Shown one piece after another: positions 1-10,170 of a stretch of DNA of 64,000 nt. The stretch covers positions 248,001 through 312,000 of the forward strand of contig NZ_JAHZSS010000001.1 of NCBI RefSeq assembly GCF_019457915.1, written 5' to 3'. Position numbers and translations under genes: made by a program. Within the stretch, counting starts at the first letter, position 1. Every line of letters starts with the position of its first letter. The stretch is from Neiella holothuriorum. GTDB lineage: Bacteria; Pseudomonadota; Gammaproteobacteria; Enterobacterales; Neiellaceae. The notes beneath the pieces were generated by a model, which was not told the DNA's origin, ran no database searches, and saw nothing but the letters and a program-made list of their open reading frames with translations.

Positions 1-999
1 CAATCCCATGGTGGCAACTTTACCCATTGCTACTGCTAAGCCCGATGCCAATCCACCGTTTTGCATGCCAACTTCAAACGACACACTGCGAGCTGATGCT
101 TCATCCATGCCTGCAACCTTGGCCATCGTGTAACCAAGGATATAACCCAATATATTGTGAGCAATAACGGCAATGATTAATACGCCGCCAATGGTCAGCA
201 GTGAATCGCGTCCTGTAGCCGTAATGACGGTAATGATTAACGCGATGGCGGCCATTGAAACAAACGGCATCACCTTGTTGATCAACTTGGAGTTGTTCTT
301 AAAGAAGTGATTCACTAATACGCCGGCAATAATCGGCAAAATCACCATTTTGACAATGCTCCACAGCATGGCCAGTGGATCAATTTCGACAAATTGGTCA
401 GCTAGTACGCTCATCAGTAATGGCGTCATGAGTGGCGCCAGTAAGGTGGCAACCGACGTTAGAGTCAGGGAGAGTGCTAGATTAGCACCAGAGATGTAGG
501 CCATCACGTTCGATGCCATACCACTTGGAGAACAACCGACCAAAATAATGCCTGCGGCAATTTCTGGCGGTAAACCCGTCATCAGAGCCAAGCTCAAACC
601 GATGATAGGCATGATGGTGAACTGACAAAGCACGCCAATGATCACGGCCTTGGGAGCCTTAATGACGGCCGAAAAATCTCGCCAACTCAATGAGCAGCCC
701 ATGCCAAACATGATGATCATGAGTAATGGGCCTATCAACCCATCTAATTTGAAATCGCCAATGTGAGTGAAGAATTGCGGAAAAAACATCGAAGCGGACA
801 CGGCCGCAAAGATATAAACGGTAAATGTCATGTTGTTGAAGTGCTGAGTTAATTTCACTCCAAAGGCTAATAGCAATAACGACAGCGTGATGACGATACC
901 AGCCAACTCAACTTGATTTGATGCAACAAATAACGCTGCACCGGCAACTAAACCAGCCAAGCTAGTTAATAATAAAGGTTTTTTTAAAGCATCACTCAT
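1..999 (-). CDS. Bile acid:sodium symporter (BASS) family transporter, 3' end cut by window edge
   Basis: The minus strand is open for 333 codons from an ATG at 999 to the window edge, so the C-terminus is missing. The protein is almost entirely hydrophobic helices. It carries BASS-type stretches: GMGCSLSW near residue 100, GCSPSGMASN near 155-165 and MQNGGLASGLA near the cut end. The family imports organic anions such as bile acids, pantothenate or keto acids with sodium across the inner membrane; the substrate here cannot be told. Most members are 300-340 residues, so little is likely lost. It is transcribed away from the purine permease gene, with about 316 bp between them. The family call is firm; any specific substrate name would be a guess. 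Confidence 0.85.
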   Translation of the reverse strand, partial: MSDALKKPLLLTSLAGLVAGAALFVASNQVELAGIVITLSLLLLAFGVKLTQHFNNMTFTVYIFAAVSASMFFPQFFTHIGDFKLDGLIGPLLMIIMFGMGCSLSWRDFSAVIKAPKAVIIGVLCQFTIMPIIGLSLALMTGLPPEIAAGIILVGCSPSGMASNVMAYISGANLALSLTLTSVATLLAPLMTPLLMSVLADQFVEIDPLAMLWSIVKMVILPIIAGVLVNHFFKNNSKLINKVMPFVSMAAIALIITVITATGRDSLLTIGGVLIIAVIAHNILGYILGYTMAKVAGMDEASARSVSFEVGMQNGGLASGLAVAMGKVATMGL

Positions 1000-1315
1000 C
1001 AGTGTTTCCGTTTGTTAAAGTCAATAAACTGTGAAAAAGATACCGCTTTAGGTGGCGTAGGCTTCGAATAGTTCAGCCGTTCTTACCAATATTCGTGAAT
1101 CCCAACAGTTTTGTATATGCACACAAAATTAGAGGGTTAAGTTACCGGCCAAAAAAATGTTGAGTCTTGCTAAACTTGCCGGTGCAAACATTACGCTACT
1201 GATTCAAATCAAAACAATGGTGCGCAGGGATTGGCAATTTTTTTTTCGCCGCTATCCTTAGCGGCTTTAAATTTTAATTGCAGCTAATTATAAAATAATC
1301 CGACAAGGCAACCAC
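1000..1315. promoter_or_regulatory. Divergent intergenic region
   Basis: This 316-bp gap separates the divergent symporter and purine permease genes and must hold promoters for both. It is A+T-rich near the permease start. I see no convincing PurR-type palindrome, purine riboswitch fold or terminator. Confidence 0.4.
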
Positions 1316-2611
1316 ATGTTAGAGAAACTGTTCCAACTTAAGGCGCATGGCACCGATGTGCGCACGGAAGTGATCGCCGGGCTGACGACCTACTTGACGA
1401 TGGCTTACATCATTTTCGTAAACCCAAATATCCTATCTGCAGCGGGTATGGATCAAGGTGCGGTGTTTGTTGCGACTTGTTTGGCTGCCGCGATTGGTTG
1501 TTTGATCATGGGCTTGTACGCCAATTACCCGATCGCGCAAGCGCCGGGTATGGGTTTGAACGCCTTCTTTACCTACGGTGTTGTCCTTGGCATGGGATAC
1601 GAGTGGCAAGTTGCCCTCGGTGCCGTCTTCTTATCAGGCATCTGCTTTATTTTACTGAGCATCTTCAAGATTCGTGAGTGGATCATCGAAGCCATTCCAC
1701 AACCGCTGCGCATTGGTATTGGCGCTGGTATCGGTTTGTTTCTGGGATTGATTGCCCTCAAAAATGCCGGTTTAGTTGTTGATAATCCAGCCACGCTAGT
1801 GGGCATGGGAGATATCACGTCGCCATCAGTGTTGTTGGCTGTTCTTGGCTTCTTCATGATTGTTGGTTTGGAGCATCGCCGCGTTAAAGGTGGTGTATTG
1901 ATTGCCATCTTAGTGGTTACTGCGCTGTCTGTTATTTTGGGTCTGCAAGAATACGGTGGGGTTGTTTCTATGCCGCCAAATCCTGCGCCAACCTTTATGC
2001 AGCTCGACATTATGGGCGCGTTAGAAGTGTCGATGATCAGTGTGATTTTCGCCTTCTTGTTTGTTGATTTGTTCGATACTGCCGGTACCTTAATGGCCGT
2101 TGCTCAACGCGGTAATCTGCTCGACAAAGACGGCAAACTGCCTCGCTTGCGCAAAGCCTTGCTAGCAGATTCAACTGCCACTGTTGCTGGTTCTATTCTG
2201 GGCACTTCAAGTACCACGTCATACATTGAAAGTGGCGCGGGTGTGGCTGAAGGCGGACGTACTGGTTTAACCGCTGTTGTGGTGGGTTTGTTGTTCTTGC
2301 TGTCACTATTCCTTGCGCCGTTGGCCGGTATGGTACCTGCGTATGCTACAGCAGGTGCATTGTTCTACGTTGCGGTGCTCATGCTGTCAGGCTTGGCACG
2401 TGTGAACTGGGAAGATTTGACCGAAGCCGCACCAGCCGCTGTTGTGGCAATCATGATGCCGCTTACATTTTCAATCGCCAATGGCATCGCCCTTGGTTTT
2501 GTTAGCTATGCTGTAATCAAACTGTTCAGCGGCCGCGCGAAAGACGTGTCTATCGCTGTTTGGGTATTGGCGGCATTGTTTGTCGTTAAGCTAATGATTT
2601 TCGGCCATTAA
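1316..2611 (+). CDS. AzgA/GhxP-type purine (guanine/hypoxanthine/adenine) permease
   Basis: The 431-residue inner-membrane protein belongs to the AzgA branch of the NCS2 nucleobase transporters, like E. coli GhxP/YgfQ or AdeP/PurP. Diagnostic stretches are the N-terminal TTYLTMAYIIFVNP, GMGLNAFFTYGVV around 75-88, LFDTAGTLMAVAQR near 260 and SSTTSYIESGAGVAEGGRTG near 300. These proteins import purine bases by proton symport. Length is normal for the family. The stop lies 18 bp before gpt, whose enzyme converts guanine and xanthine to nucleotides, so uptake and salvage appear to be one operon. Guanine/hypoxanthine preference is inferred from that neighbour, not from residues. Confidence 0.9.
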   Translation: MLEKLFQLKAHGTDVRTEVIAGLTTYLTMAYIIFVNPNILSAAGMDQGAVFVATCLAAAIGCLIMGLYANYPIAQAPGMGLNAFFTYGVVLGMGYEWQVALGAVFLSGICFILLSIFKIREWIIEAIPQPLRIGIGAGIGLFLGLIALKNAGLVVDNPATLVGMGDITSPSVLLAVLGFFMIVGLEHRRVKGGVLIAILVVTALSVILGLQEYGGVVSMPPNPAPTFMQLDIMGALEVSMISVIFAFLFVDLFDTAGTLMAVAQRGNLLDKDGKLPRLRKALLADSTATVAGSILGTSSTTSYIESGAGVAEGGRTGLTAVVVGLLFLLSLFLAPLAGMVPAYATAGALFYVAVLMLSGLARVNWEDLTEAAPAAVVAIMMPLTFSIANGIALGFVSYAVIKLFSGRAKDVSIAVWVLAALFVVKLMIFGH

Positions 2612-2629
2612 TTGTAAAAGGGTTCCACT

Positions 2630-3115
2630 ATGGGATTTGCTAGTTCGAAGCAATTTTTTGTGTCGTGGGAAGAACTACACCGCGCCACTCGTGAGCTGGC
2701 CTCACGCCAATTACCAGCCTCCCAATGGAAGGGAATTATCGCCGTCACTCGTGGTGGTTTGGTTCCTGCGAGTATTTTGGCGCGAGAACTGAATCTTCGA
2801 TTGATCCAAACGGTATGCATTACTAGCTATGTTCATGATGAACAGCAAAAGCAGCTGAAAGTACTGAGTGCTGCGGAAGGTGATGGCGAAGGCATGCTTG
2901 TTGTTGATGACTTGGTGGATACGGGGAATACCGCGAAGAAAATTCGTGAGATGTACCCGAAAGCCAAATTCATTACGGTATATGCCAAGCCGCAAGGTCG
3001 TGATTTGGTGGATGAGTACATTGCTGATGTAGGGCAAGACACTTGGATTGAGCTGCCATGGGATATGCAACTCAATTATAGCGATCCAATCTGCAAATCC
3101 GATAGCATCGATTAA
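2630..3115 (+). CDS. gpt: Xanthine-guanine phosphoribosyltransferase
   Basis: This 161-residue cytoplasmic enzyme joins guanine, xanthine or hypoxanthine to PRPP to make GMP, XMP or IMP. The PRPP-binding motif [13 protein letters not shown] is at residues 91-103, the VTRGGL loop at 39-44, and the purine-contacting WIELPWD segment is near the C-terminus. Length and motifs match E. coli Gpt (152 residues). It follows the purine permease by 18 bp and precedes frsA by 14 bp, the same gpt-frsA adjacency as in E. coli. Confidence is high. Confidence 0.95.
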   Translation: MGFASSKQFFVSWEELHRATRELASRQLPASQWKGIIAVTRGGLVPASILARELNLRLIQTVCITSYVHDEQQKQLKVLSAAEGDGEGMLVVDDLVDTGNTAKKIREMYPKAKFITVYAKPQGRDLVDEYIADVGQDTWIELPWDMQLNYSDPICKSDSID

Positions 3116-3129
3116 CTGGAGTTTTTATC

Positions 3130-4365
3130 GTGACGTGGCAACCAGATATGAAAGAAGATGGCGCAGGCAAAGGCATGCAGCGCAAGCAAGCTTCGGAAAC
3201 ATCGTCGGTTGCCAACAGCCTGGCTCATGAGCGCACCGCTCAGCCTGGCTGGTATCGGCAAATGCAAGTATTCAAGTGGGCTTGGCAAGGCTTAGATCCA
3301 TTGCTGTTGCAAGAAGTCCAAGCTCGCATTGCTGTTTCTACCAACAAACGAACCCACGACGATCTGATTGATACCGTCATCGGTTACCGTCCCGGTAACT
3401 GGAATTACGAATGGTCGCAAGAAGGCGCGCTACGAATGCATGATGGCAAAGCGGCTTTGGCGGCTGGCGAACGCGACGCGGCACGTAAGCATTTCCTCCA
3501 ATCATGTTTGTTTTACACCATCGCGGGTTATCCGCACTTACGCGGCGATATGTTAGCAGAAGATGCTCACGTGCTGGCTAATCAAGCTTATCAGCACGCC
3601 GGTACGTTGATGATCAACCCGCTGCAAACCGTCAAAGTGCCGTACCAAGGCAAAGAATTGCAATGCTATCTTCATTTGCCGAAAAGTGATGATCCGGTTC
3701 CTTTAGTGATCATGGCGGGCGGCGGTGACTCGCTTCAGTCTGATTATTTCCGAGTGTTTCGGGATTATCTTGGGCCTTTAGGGATTGCCGTTCTGGGCGT
3801 TGATATGCCGGGAGTCGGTTACGCCGAACACTGGACGCTGGAGCAAGATACCAGTGCTCTTCATTTGCAGGTGCTACAGCACATTAAAAGCAGCCCTTGG
3901 GTCAATAGTCGAAAAATAGCTATGGTTGGCATGCGCGCAGGTGGTCACGCCGCAGTGCGAGCTGCTTATATGGCGCCAGAATCATTGGCGGCGGTGGTAG
4001 CGATTGGCGCCCCTGTACACGAAGCTATGGTGGACAAACACCTCACCAGCAAAGTGCCGCAAATGTTGCTTGATCAGTGGGCCTCACGCCTTGGTATGGA
4101 TGCGGCGTACCCTGAATTGATGATGGCGACGGTTGCCAATTTTTCATTGCGTCGACAAGGCTTACTTGGTGTGCGTCGAACACCTGTGCCAATGTTAGCG
4201 TTAGCGCACCCAGATGATGACTATGGCACCATGGCAGATGCCAGCCTCATTGCATCGAGTTCTGAGCGTGGTGAGCTAAAACAGTTAAAACGGCCAACTT
4301 TTGCTTCGTCCATCGACACCGCTTTTGCGACAACGGCCAAATGGCTGACACAGCAGTTGCTGTAG
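3130..4365 (+). CDS. frsA: FrsA-like alpha/beta hydrolase
   Basis: The 411-residue protein matches FrsA (YafA), an alpha/beta-hydrolase-fold protein reported to bind dephosphorylated IIA-Glc and to affect the fermentation/respiration balance. The start is GTG at 3130, 14 bp after gpt. An N-terminal helical part of about 160 residues precedes the hydrolase fold (PLVIMAGGGDSL near 191-202, VLGVDMPGVG near 221-230). The nucleophile elbow reads GMRAGG at 267-272, so the usual catalytic serine is absent, as is also typical of FrsA. Gene order gpt-frsA-...-proBA supports the name. The catalytic role in this family is disputed. Confidence 0.88.
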   Translation: MTWQPDMKEDGAGKGMQRKQASETSSVANSLAHERTAQPGWYRQMQVFKWAWQGLDPLLLQEVQARIAVSTNKRTHDDLIDTVIGYRPGNWNYEWSQEGALRMHDGKAALAAGERDAARKHFLQSCLFYTIAGYPHLRGDMLAEDAHVLANQAYQHAGTLMINPLQTVKVPYQGKELQCYLHLPKSDDPVPLVIMAGGGDSLQSDYFRVFRDYLGPLGIAVLGVDMPGVGYAEHWTLEQDTSALHLQVLQHIKSSPWVNSRKIAMVGMRAGGHAAVRAAYMAPESLAAVVAIGAPVHEAMVDKHLTSKVPQMLLDQWASRLGMDAAYPELMMATVANFSLRRQGLLGVRRTPVPMLALAHPDDDYGTMADASLIASSSERGELKQLKRPTFASSIDTAFATTAKWLTQQLL

Positions 4366-4528
4366 CCCATTTATAACATCATCCCAACATTAGTATTTAC
4401 CTGCTGCTCTCACGAAACTTATTGAGTTTTATTCATTTTTTTCGCAAAAAACTTTTTTATTTGTAAGCATTATGTAAAAGTGGCCTTCCATACTTGCGTA
4501 AACATAAAAGTGTGCTAGCTGCTTTATT

Positions 4529-5842
4529 ATGGATTTAGTCAATAATTTAAAGTTACGAAGTGCCGGTTTGGCGGCCTCTGGCGCCCAGGGAACTGTGTCT
4601 CAGATCTCTGAACTTGCGCGTCGTAATATTGAGCTGCTAGCTTCGCGACTCGAGTTGGTTGAAGATCAGTGGCGCGCTCACTATCAAGACTTATCCCTCT
4701 ATTCTCTGCTCCAGCCTATCGTCGGCTACTCCCATCAATCGATCATCGGTTGTGAAGCGTTATTGCGAGGCGAGGATGTGCACGGCTCCACAGTGATGCC
4801 TGCGCAACTGTTTGCGCCAACGGCTACCTCCGACAACGAACTGCGTTTGCTAGAGCGCTTATCTCGCTTACTGCACATTGCTAACTTCTCGACATTCGAT
4901 TCCTTTTCCGGCTGGTTATTCATCAATTTATCGCCGCAATTGATTGCCGATGACAATGATGCTGATGACTTGGCTGCGGCACTTGAATGGGCCAAAGTTT
5001 CCCCGGCACGAGTGGTTATTGAATTGACCGAGCAAGCCTGTTATGACCCGCAAGGGTTGGTCAGTGCGGTGGCTCGATACCGCGCCTTAGGCTGCAAAGT
5101 AGCTATTGATGACTTTGGCGCAGGCCACTCCAACTTTGAGCGGATCTGGACCTTATTACCGGATATCGTCAAGCTCGATCGCAATATGGTGTTGCGGGCG
5201 ACAAGCGAATTGGTGATTCAGCAAATGTTGCCCGGGTTGGTTAACCTTGTGCATCAAAGTGGTTCGCTCGTACTGGCCGAAGGCATAGAAACTGTTGAGC
5301 AAGCGATGCTGCTGTCCAACGCCGGTGTTGATATGGGGCAAGGTTATCTGTTTGGTTACCCTCGCAGAGAGTTACCCAACAACGATGATCTTCGTGTTCA
5401 AATGTCGAATTTATCGGTGCAATCACAACGCAGTTGGCGTCGGGATTGTGAACGCCGCCGCCGTTTGTATGACAATTTCAAACATCATATTCAGCAAACT
5501 GTCATGGGACTGCGTAATGGCCAGCCGCTCGATCGGGCTGCTCGCAGTTTGTTGCGTTTAAGCCATGTCCGTCGCTGCTATGTGCTCAATGATAAAGGCC
5601 GCCAAGAAGTGCTGGTTGAAGCGAGCCGGCTAGCCAGTTCGGTTTCCCCTCTGGCTCAAACGGGGAGTTCTGACTGGGGGCGCCGAAGCTATTTTCGTAA
5701 TGCGATGGAATCGCAAGATCGCATGCACATCTCATCGCCTTATTTGTCGCTCTCCGATGGCTCCATGTGCCAAACCTTATCTGTTTATTTCCGCCGTGGT
5801 GGGCATGCTCAAGTCCTCTGTTGCGATATCGACCCCGATTAA
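4529..5842 (+). CDS. EAL-domain cyclic-di-GMP phosphodiesterase with C-terminal PDC/Cache-like domain
   Basis: This 437-residue protein has an EAL domain over about residues 55-285 that keeps the catalytic and metal-binding set: EALLR at 76-80, INLSP at 132-136, ELTE at 165-168, DDFG at 194-197, K215, E251 and Q271. It is therefore probably an active phosphodiesterase cleaving cyclic-di-GMP to pGpG. After an Arg-rich linker near 300-315, a domain with RSYFRNAM at about 386-393 resembles the PDC/Cache sensor fold. No membrane helix is visible, so it should be cytoplasmic. It occupies the crl-phoE position found in E. coli, between frsA and proB. Confidence 0.88.
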   Translation: MDLVNNLKLRSAGLAASGAQGTVSQISELARRNIELLASRLELVEDQWRAHYQDLSLYSLLQPIVGYSHQSIIGCEALLRGEDVHGSTVMPAQLFAPTATSDNELRLLERLSRLLHIANFSTFDSFSGWLFINLSPQLIADDNDADDLAAALEWAKVSPARVVIELTEQACYDPQGLVSAVARYRALGCKVAIDDFGAGHSNFERIWTLLPDIVKLDRNMVLRATSELVIQQMLPGLVNLVHQSGSLVLAEGIETVEQAMLLSNAGVDMGQGYLFGYPRRELPNNDDLRVQMSNLSVQSQRSWRRDCERRRRLYDNFKHHIQQTVMGLRNGQPLDRAARSLLRLSHVRRCYVLNDKGRQEVLVEASRLASSVSPLAQTGSSDWGRRSYFRNAMESQDRMHISSPYLSLSDGSMCQTLSVYFRRGGHAQVLCCDIDPD

Positions 5843-5916
5843 AACTTGCCTGAAAAACCACCATCCCCTATTCTGGCTGGCCTCTATCAAATCGAAACTT
5901 CAACGTTAACAGCTTA

Positions 5917-7035
5917 ATGATGAACAAACCCTCCGACTATCGCCGTATTGTGGTGAAGCTTGGTACTAGCGTACTCACTGGCGGCGGTAACCGCCTCGAC
6001 AAAGCGCATATGGTTGAACTGGTTAGACAGTTGGCCGTTTTGCATCGCCAAGGGTGCGATATCATCGTGTGTACCTCTGGCGCTATTGCTGCCGGCCGCG
6101 AGCATTTAGGCTTCCCAGAATTGGCAGACACGGTGGCGAGTAAACAACTATTAGCTGCGGTTGGTCAGAGTCAATTGATTCAAGTTTGGGAGCAGTTATT
6201 CCAGCTCTATGGCATTCACGTTGGCCAAATGTTGCTAACCCGAGCGGATGTTGAGGATCGTGAGCGTTTTCTGAATGCGCGCGACACCATCAATGCTCTG
6301 CTTGCCCAACGAATTGTGCCCTTGGTCAATGAAAATGATGCCGTGGCAACGCAAGAAATCAAAGTGGGCGACAATGATAACTTGTCGGCGCTGGTGTCTG
6401 TGTTAGCAGAAGCTGATTTGTTGATGCTGTTGACCGATCAGCCCGGCTTATTTAATGCCGATCCGCGCAGTAACCCTGATGCTGAATTGATTGCTGAAGT
6501 GGAGCATATTGACGACACCTTAAGGCAACTGGCCGGTGATAGCGTTTCAGGTTTAGGAACCGGTGGCATGGCAACTAAACTGCAAGCTGCGGATGTTGCT
6601 CGCCATGGCGGCGTTGATGTGGTGATCGCAGCAGGTCATCAGCCTGAAGTGATCACCAACCTTTGGCAAGGTCAGCGCGTGGGCACTCGCTTTTCCGCCA
6701 CGGCCAATTTGTCTGCCAGCCGTAAACGCTGGATCTTGGCCGGATTAGCTCCGGATGGTGATGTGATCATCGACAGCGGTGCAATTCGAGCGTTGCGTGA
6801 GCGGGGCAGCAGCCTGTTACCGAAAGGTATTTTACGCGTCAACGGCTCATTTGATCGTGGTGACACAGTTAGAGTGCTCACCGAAGAGGGCGTGATTGTA
6901 GCCCGCGGGATCAGCCGCTACAGCGCAAGTGATTTAGATAAAATAAAACGCCAGCACTCCGACCAAATCATCCCATTATTGGGATATGAATATGGCTCTG
7001 TGGCGATTCACCGCAACGAATTAATTGTGGTGTGA
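5917..7035 (+). CDS. proB: Glutamate 5-kinase
   Basis: This 372-residue enzyme phosphorylates glutamate, the first and proline-inhibited step of proline synthesis. The amino acid kinase domain begins with [12 protein letters not shown] and contains [20 protein letters not shown] and [14 protein letters not shown]; the last third (from about residue 275) is a PUA domain beginning at [16 protein letters not shown]. Two ATGs (5917 and 5920) are possible starts and differ by one residue. Length matches E. coli ProB (367). proA follows, and the two enzymes work as a complex because glutamyl phosphate is labile. Confidence 0.96.
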   Translation: MMNKPSDYRRIVVKLGTSVLTGGGNRLDKAHMVELVRQLAVLHRQGCDIIVCTSGAIAAGREHLGFPELADTVASKQLLAAVGQSQLIQVWEQLFQLYGIHVGQMLLTRADVEDRERFLNARDTINALLAQRIVPLVNENDAVATQEIKVGDNDNLSALVSVLAEADLLMLLTDQPGLFNADPRSNPDAELIAEVEHIDDTLRQLAGDSVSGLGTGGMATKLQAADVARHGGVDVVIAAGHQPEVITNLWQGQRVGTRFSATANLSASRKRWILAGLAPDGDVIIDSGAIRALRERGSSLLPKGILRVNGSFDRGDTVRVLTEEGVIVARGISRYSASDLDKIKRQHSDQIIPLLGYEYGSVAIHRNELIVV

Positions 7036-7104
7036 ATGCAATCGAGTTTGACAGCGCATGGCTCAGCCAGCTGTTGCTTAATTAATTGTAGATACGGAAA
7101 GAAA

Positions 7105-8364
7105 ATGACTGATTTAAATGCGATGGGACAGGCCGGACGACAAGCAAGTTATCAGCTTGCGGGCTTATCGAGCAATGTCAAAAATGCGGCCCTTTTAAGC
7201 TTGGCCGATTTACTCGAACAACAAAGCGCGGCCATTTTGGCAGCCAATGCCCAAGACATTGAACAAGGCAAAAGTAATGGGTTAACCGATGCGTTGATCG
7301 ATCGCTTACTGTTAACTGAAGAACGCTTAGGCGCCATTGCCGCTGACGTGCGCATGGTCGCCCATTTGGCCGATCCGGTTGGCGAAGAGTTTGACGCGAA
7401 AGTGCTCGAAAACGGCCTGCGTTTGCGCAAACGCCGAGTGCCAGTCGGTGTACTTGGTGTTATCTATGAAGCACGGCCAAACGTCACGATTGATGTGGCG
7501 GCACTTAGTTTGAAAACGGGCAATGCCTGCATCTTGCGTGGCGGTAAAGAAACCACCCACTCAAACAAAGCATTAACAGCCGTTATTCAACAAGCACTCG
7601 AGCTACATGGCATTGATGGCAACGCTGTTCAGTCGATTAACGATCCAGATCGAGCGCTCGTGACTCAGCTGCTCAAACTCGACCGCTATGTCGACATGAT
7701 CATTCCGCGCGGTGGTAAAGGCTTGCACCAATTGTGTATTGAGCAAGCAACGATTCCGGTGATCACCGGCGGCATTGGTATTTGCCATGTATTTGTTGAT
7801 CAATCTGCTCAGCAAGATGGCGCCATAGCGATTATTGAAAATGCCAAAGTACAGCGCCCTAGCGTGTGCAATGCGCTTGATACGCTGCTGGTTCATCAGG
7901 CCATTGCTGCAGAGTTTTTGCCGAAGGTGGCAACGCAGTTGCATCAGTCGGGTGTGGAATTACGTTTAGATCCGGCGAGCCAACAAATTCTGGCAAGTCA
8001 CGACATTAAAAAACAAGCGGCAGGGCCGGATGATTACGATCAGGAATGGTTGTCGCTGACGTTATCGGTGCGAGTTGTTGATGATTTGAATATGGCAATT
8101 GACCACATTCGTGAACATTCTACGCAGCACTCCGATGCCATCCTGACTGAAACGCTGGCGAGTGCGAACACCTTTGTTGGCGCGGTTAACTCTGCTGCTG
8201 TTTATGTCAACGCATCGACTCGATTTACCGATGGCTCTCAGTTTGGTCTTGGTGCTGAAGTTGCGGTGTCGACCCAAAAACTGCATGCCCGTGGGCCAAT
8301 GGGCTTAACCGAGCTGACTACCTATAAGTGGATTGGTGAAGGTGATCAATTGATTCGCAGCTAA
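7105..8364 (+). CDS. proA: Gamma-glutamyl phosphate reductase
   Basis: ProA reduces glutamyl-5-phosphate with NADPH to glutamate semialdehyde, which cyclises toward proline. The reading frame is open from an ATG touching the proB stop at 7036. I choose the ATG at 7105 because it follows a GGAAAG ribosome site and yields 419 residues, close to E. coli ProA (417). The extra upstream 23 codons encode a Cys-rich stretch unlike the family. The aldehyde dehydrogenase fold carries the catalytic-cysteine segment [14 protein letters not shown], the [11 protein letters not shown] segment and a C-terminal [14 protein letters not shown] strong terminator follows. Confidence 0.95.
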   Translation: MTDLNAMGQAGRQASYQLAGLSSNVKNAALLSLADLLEQQSAAILAANAQDIEQGKSNGLTDALIDRLLLTEERLGAIAADVRMVAHLADPVGEEFDAKVLENGLRLRKRRVPVGVLGVIYEARPNVTIDVAALSLKTGNACILRGGKETTHSNKALTAVIQQALELHGIDGNAVQSINDPDRALVTQLLKLDRYVDMIIPRGGKGLHQLCIEQATIPVITGGIGICHVFVDQSAQQDGAIAIIENAKVQRPSVCNALDTLLVHQAIAAEFLPKVATQLHQSGVELRLDPASQQILASHDIKKQAAGPDDYDQEWLSLTLSVRVVDDLNMAIDHIREHSTQHSDAILTETLASANTFVGAVNSAAVYVNASTRFTDGSQFGLGAEVAVSTQKLHARGPMGLTELTTYKWIGEGDQLIRS

Positions 8365-8382
8365 GGCGGCCAATCATCAAAC

Positions 8383-8411
8383 AAAAAACGCGCCATTTGG
8401 CGCGTTTTTTT
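8383..8411. terminator. Bidirectional rho-independent terminator after proA
   Basis: The stem CGCGCC/GGCGCG closes on an ATTT loop and is flanked by A6 on the left and T7 on the right. It can end transcription of proBA and of the convergent MepK-like gene, whose stop codon overlaps the right T-tract. Confidence 0.9.
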
Positions 8412-8973
8412 ATCCCCAGCTTCGAACTGGACCTGAGTCTAAGTGCAGAAAGCCGCTTTTGGGGTAATAGCCAACACCGCCGGCTTTCAGCGATATGGCG
8501 GCTTTACGCGCGGTTGCTAGCGACAAGCCAGGAAAGCCAACATCAATGGCTTGGCCTTTCATGTGGTAACTCTTCTTGGCAACGCCATTACTATTTTGAC
8601 GCAGCTTTTCATTGGTTTTTGGAGAGCGATAACCACCAATAATCTGCATGTGCTTGCGGTAACCAAACTGGCTACTTAACAAATACAGCTGATCTAATAC
8701 GTTGGGATCCATCGCCAATACTTCGCCGGTACGAAAATCGCGAAGCAGATAGCTTAACTCTGTCATCACATCATTAATGTACTGACCATTTTCAAAATAC
8801 ACTAAGTTCGCCGATTCGCCGGTGTGAATATGGGTCATGGCCAGTTGGCGAACGTTATTGCTGGCTTTGGTTGCGGCTGCTAGCGCAACTGCCGGTGTGC
8901 CAAAACCTGCCGCAACCGCGATACCGCCTGCCGCCGCCATAAAGCGACGTCTTGAAATACCTTGTTTGTTCAT
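8410..8973 (-). CDS. MepK/YcbK-like (DUF882) murein endopeptidase, Tat-exported
   Basis: The 187-residue protein matches the DUF882/YcbK family, whose E. coli member MepK cleaves 3-3 (and some 4-3) peptidoglycan crosslinks. The N-terminus has a Tat signal: SRRRFM at residues 7-12, then a hydrophobic segment and an Ala-rich cleavage region near 30. Zinc ligands of the LAS metallopeptidase fold are visible as H137 and D144 (SYHMKGQAIDVGF) and H177 (FLHLDSG). The frame is open to 9012, but the ATG at 8973 puts the twin-arginine motif at the correct distance. It acts in the periplasm. Confidence 0.9.
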   Translation of the reverse strand: MNKQGISRRRFMAAAGGIAVAAGFGTPAVALAAATKASNNVRQLAMTHIHTGESANLVYFENGQYINDVMTELSYLLRDFRTGEVLAMDPNVLDQLYLLSSQFGYRKHMQIIGGYRSPKTNEKLRQNSNGVAKKSYHMKGQAIDVGFPGLSLATARKAAISLKAGGVGYYPKSGFLHLDSGPVRSWG

Positions 8974-9198
8974 GTCCGTTACCTGTGATTTCTTAAAACA
9001 ACTACAAACCACCTTGGTTTGGCCTAAAGATAATAGACTGCCGATTTTGGAATAAGTTCAACTTTTAATCAGCCAATAAACGCCATGCCGGGTCGTTTAG
9101 AATTGATTATTTTTGCGGATGCTTTGGGCTGATTTGAGGTGTTCGGTGTGTATACTTAGCGGGCTACATAAAGCTCCAAATAACCATAAGAGAAGATT

Positions 9199-10170
9199 AT
9201 GAAAAGGCTACCGTTAGACAAATATTTTCCGAATGTTAGCACGCTGTCCTATGGCTGTATGGGCTTGGGCGGTGAGTGGCATGGCGAAGACATTAATGAC
9301 AGTGATGTGAGGCTAGCGCATCAGGTTGTTGATACCTTGCTCGATATTGGCGTCAATCATATTGATCACGCCGATATTTATCGGACCGGCAAAGCAGAAA
9401 AAGTGTTTGGCCGTGTCTTGGCCGAACGGCCAGAGTTGCGCGAACAACTCACCATTCAATCCAAATGTGGGATTCGCTTTGCCGATGGGCAGGGGCCAAA
9501 TCGCTACGATTTTTCTGAGCAGTGGATTCTGCAGAGCGTCGACAATATTTTGCAGCGCCTTAACATCGAACAGCTCGACACTTTATTGCTGCATCGGCCT
9601 GATCCTCTAATGGAGTACGACGATGTGGCCAGTGCTTTCGAGAAACTCACCGATTCAGGCAAGGTGCGCTATTTCGGTGTGTCGAACATGAATGTTAGTC
9701 AAATTGAGTTTTTGCAGCGTCACTTGCCCGACCAACTGATCGTCAATCAACTGGAAATGAGCCTGACCAATTTAGGATGGGCTGAAGATGGTATTTTGGT
9801 GGCAAACCCCGACGGTGCGAACGTGAACTTCGCCAGCGGCATGCTCGAATACTGTCAAACACATGAGATACAGCTGCAGTCATGGGGAAGTTTGTCGCAA
9901 GGCCTGTTCTCGGGTAGGAATCTAGAAGGGCAGTCTGCTCATATTCATGAAACAGCGGCCAAAGTGGCGCACTACGCCGGTTTGTATCAAGTGAGTAAAG
10001 AAGCCATTGTGCTGGCATTCTTAACGCGTCACCCTGCAAATATTCAGCCCGTTATTGGCACCGTGAACCCCGATCGAATTCGCGCCTGCGCAGATCTTGA
10101 GCGGGTTACATTAAGCCGCGAGCATTGGTATGACTTATTGCTCGCAGCCCGAGGTAAAGATGTGCCATAA
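9199..10170 (+). CDS. Aldo/keto reductase, YdhF-like
   Basis: This 323-residue protein has the aldo/keto reductase barrel and resembles E. coli oxidoreductase YdhF. The catalytic tetrad is visible: D56 or D59 and Y61 in NHIDHADIYR, K89 in QSKCG and H132 in LLLHRPDP. The phosphate-binding part of the NADPH site is seen late in the chain (PVIGTVNPDRI). The physiological substrate is unknown for the family. It appears monocistronic, with its own upstream gap of about 185 bp. Confidence 0.85.
   Translation: MKRLPLDKYFPNVSTLSYGCMGLGGEWHGEDINDSDVRLAHQVVDTLLDIGVNHIDHADIYRTGKAEKVFGRVLAERPELREQLTIQSKCGIRFADGQGPNRYDFSEQWILQSVDNILQRLNIEQLDTLLLHRPDPLMEYDDVASAFEKLTDSGKVRYFGVSNMNVSQIEFLQRHLPDQLIVNQLEMSLTNLGWAEDGILVANPDGANVNFASGMLEYCQTHEIQLQSWGSLSQGLFSGRNLEGQSAHIHETAAKVAHYAGLYQVSKEAIVLAFLTRHPANIQPVIGTVNPDRIRACADLERVTLSREHWYDLLLAARGKDVP

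Noticed and set aside
1200-1315. Purine riboswitch or PurR operator before azgA
   Set aside because: No matching conserved core or palindrome was seen.
7036-7104. Extended proA start at the ATG touching proB's stop
   Set aside because: The extra 23 residues are unlike the family, whereas the ATG at 7105 has a ribosome site and gives the normal length.
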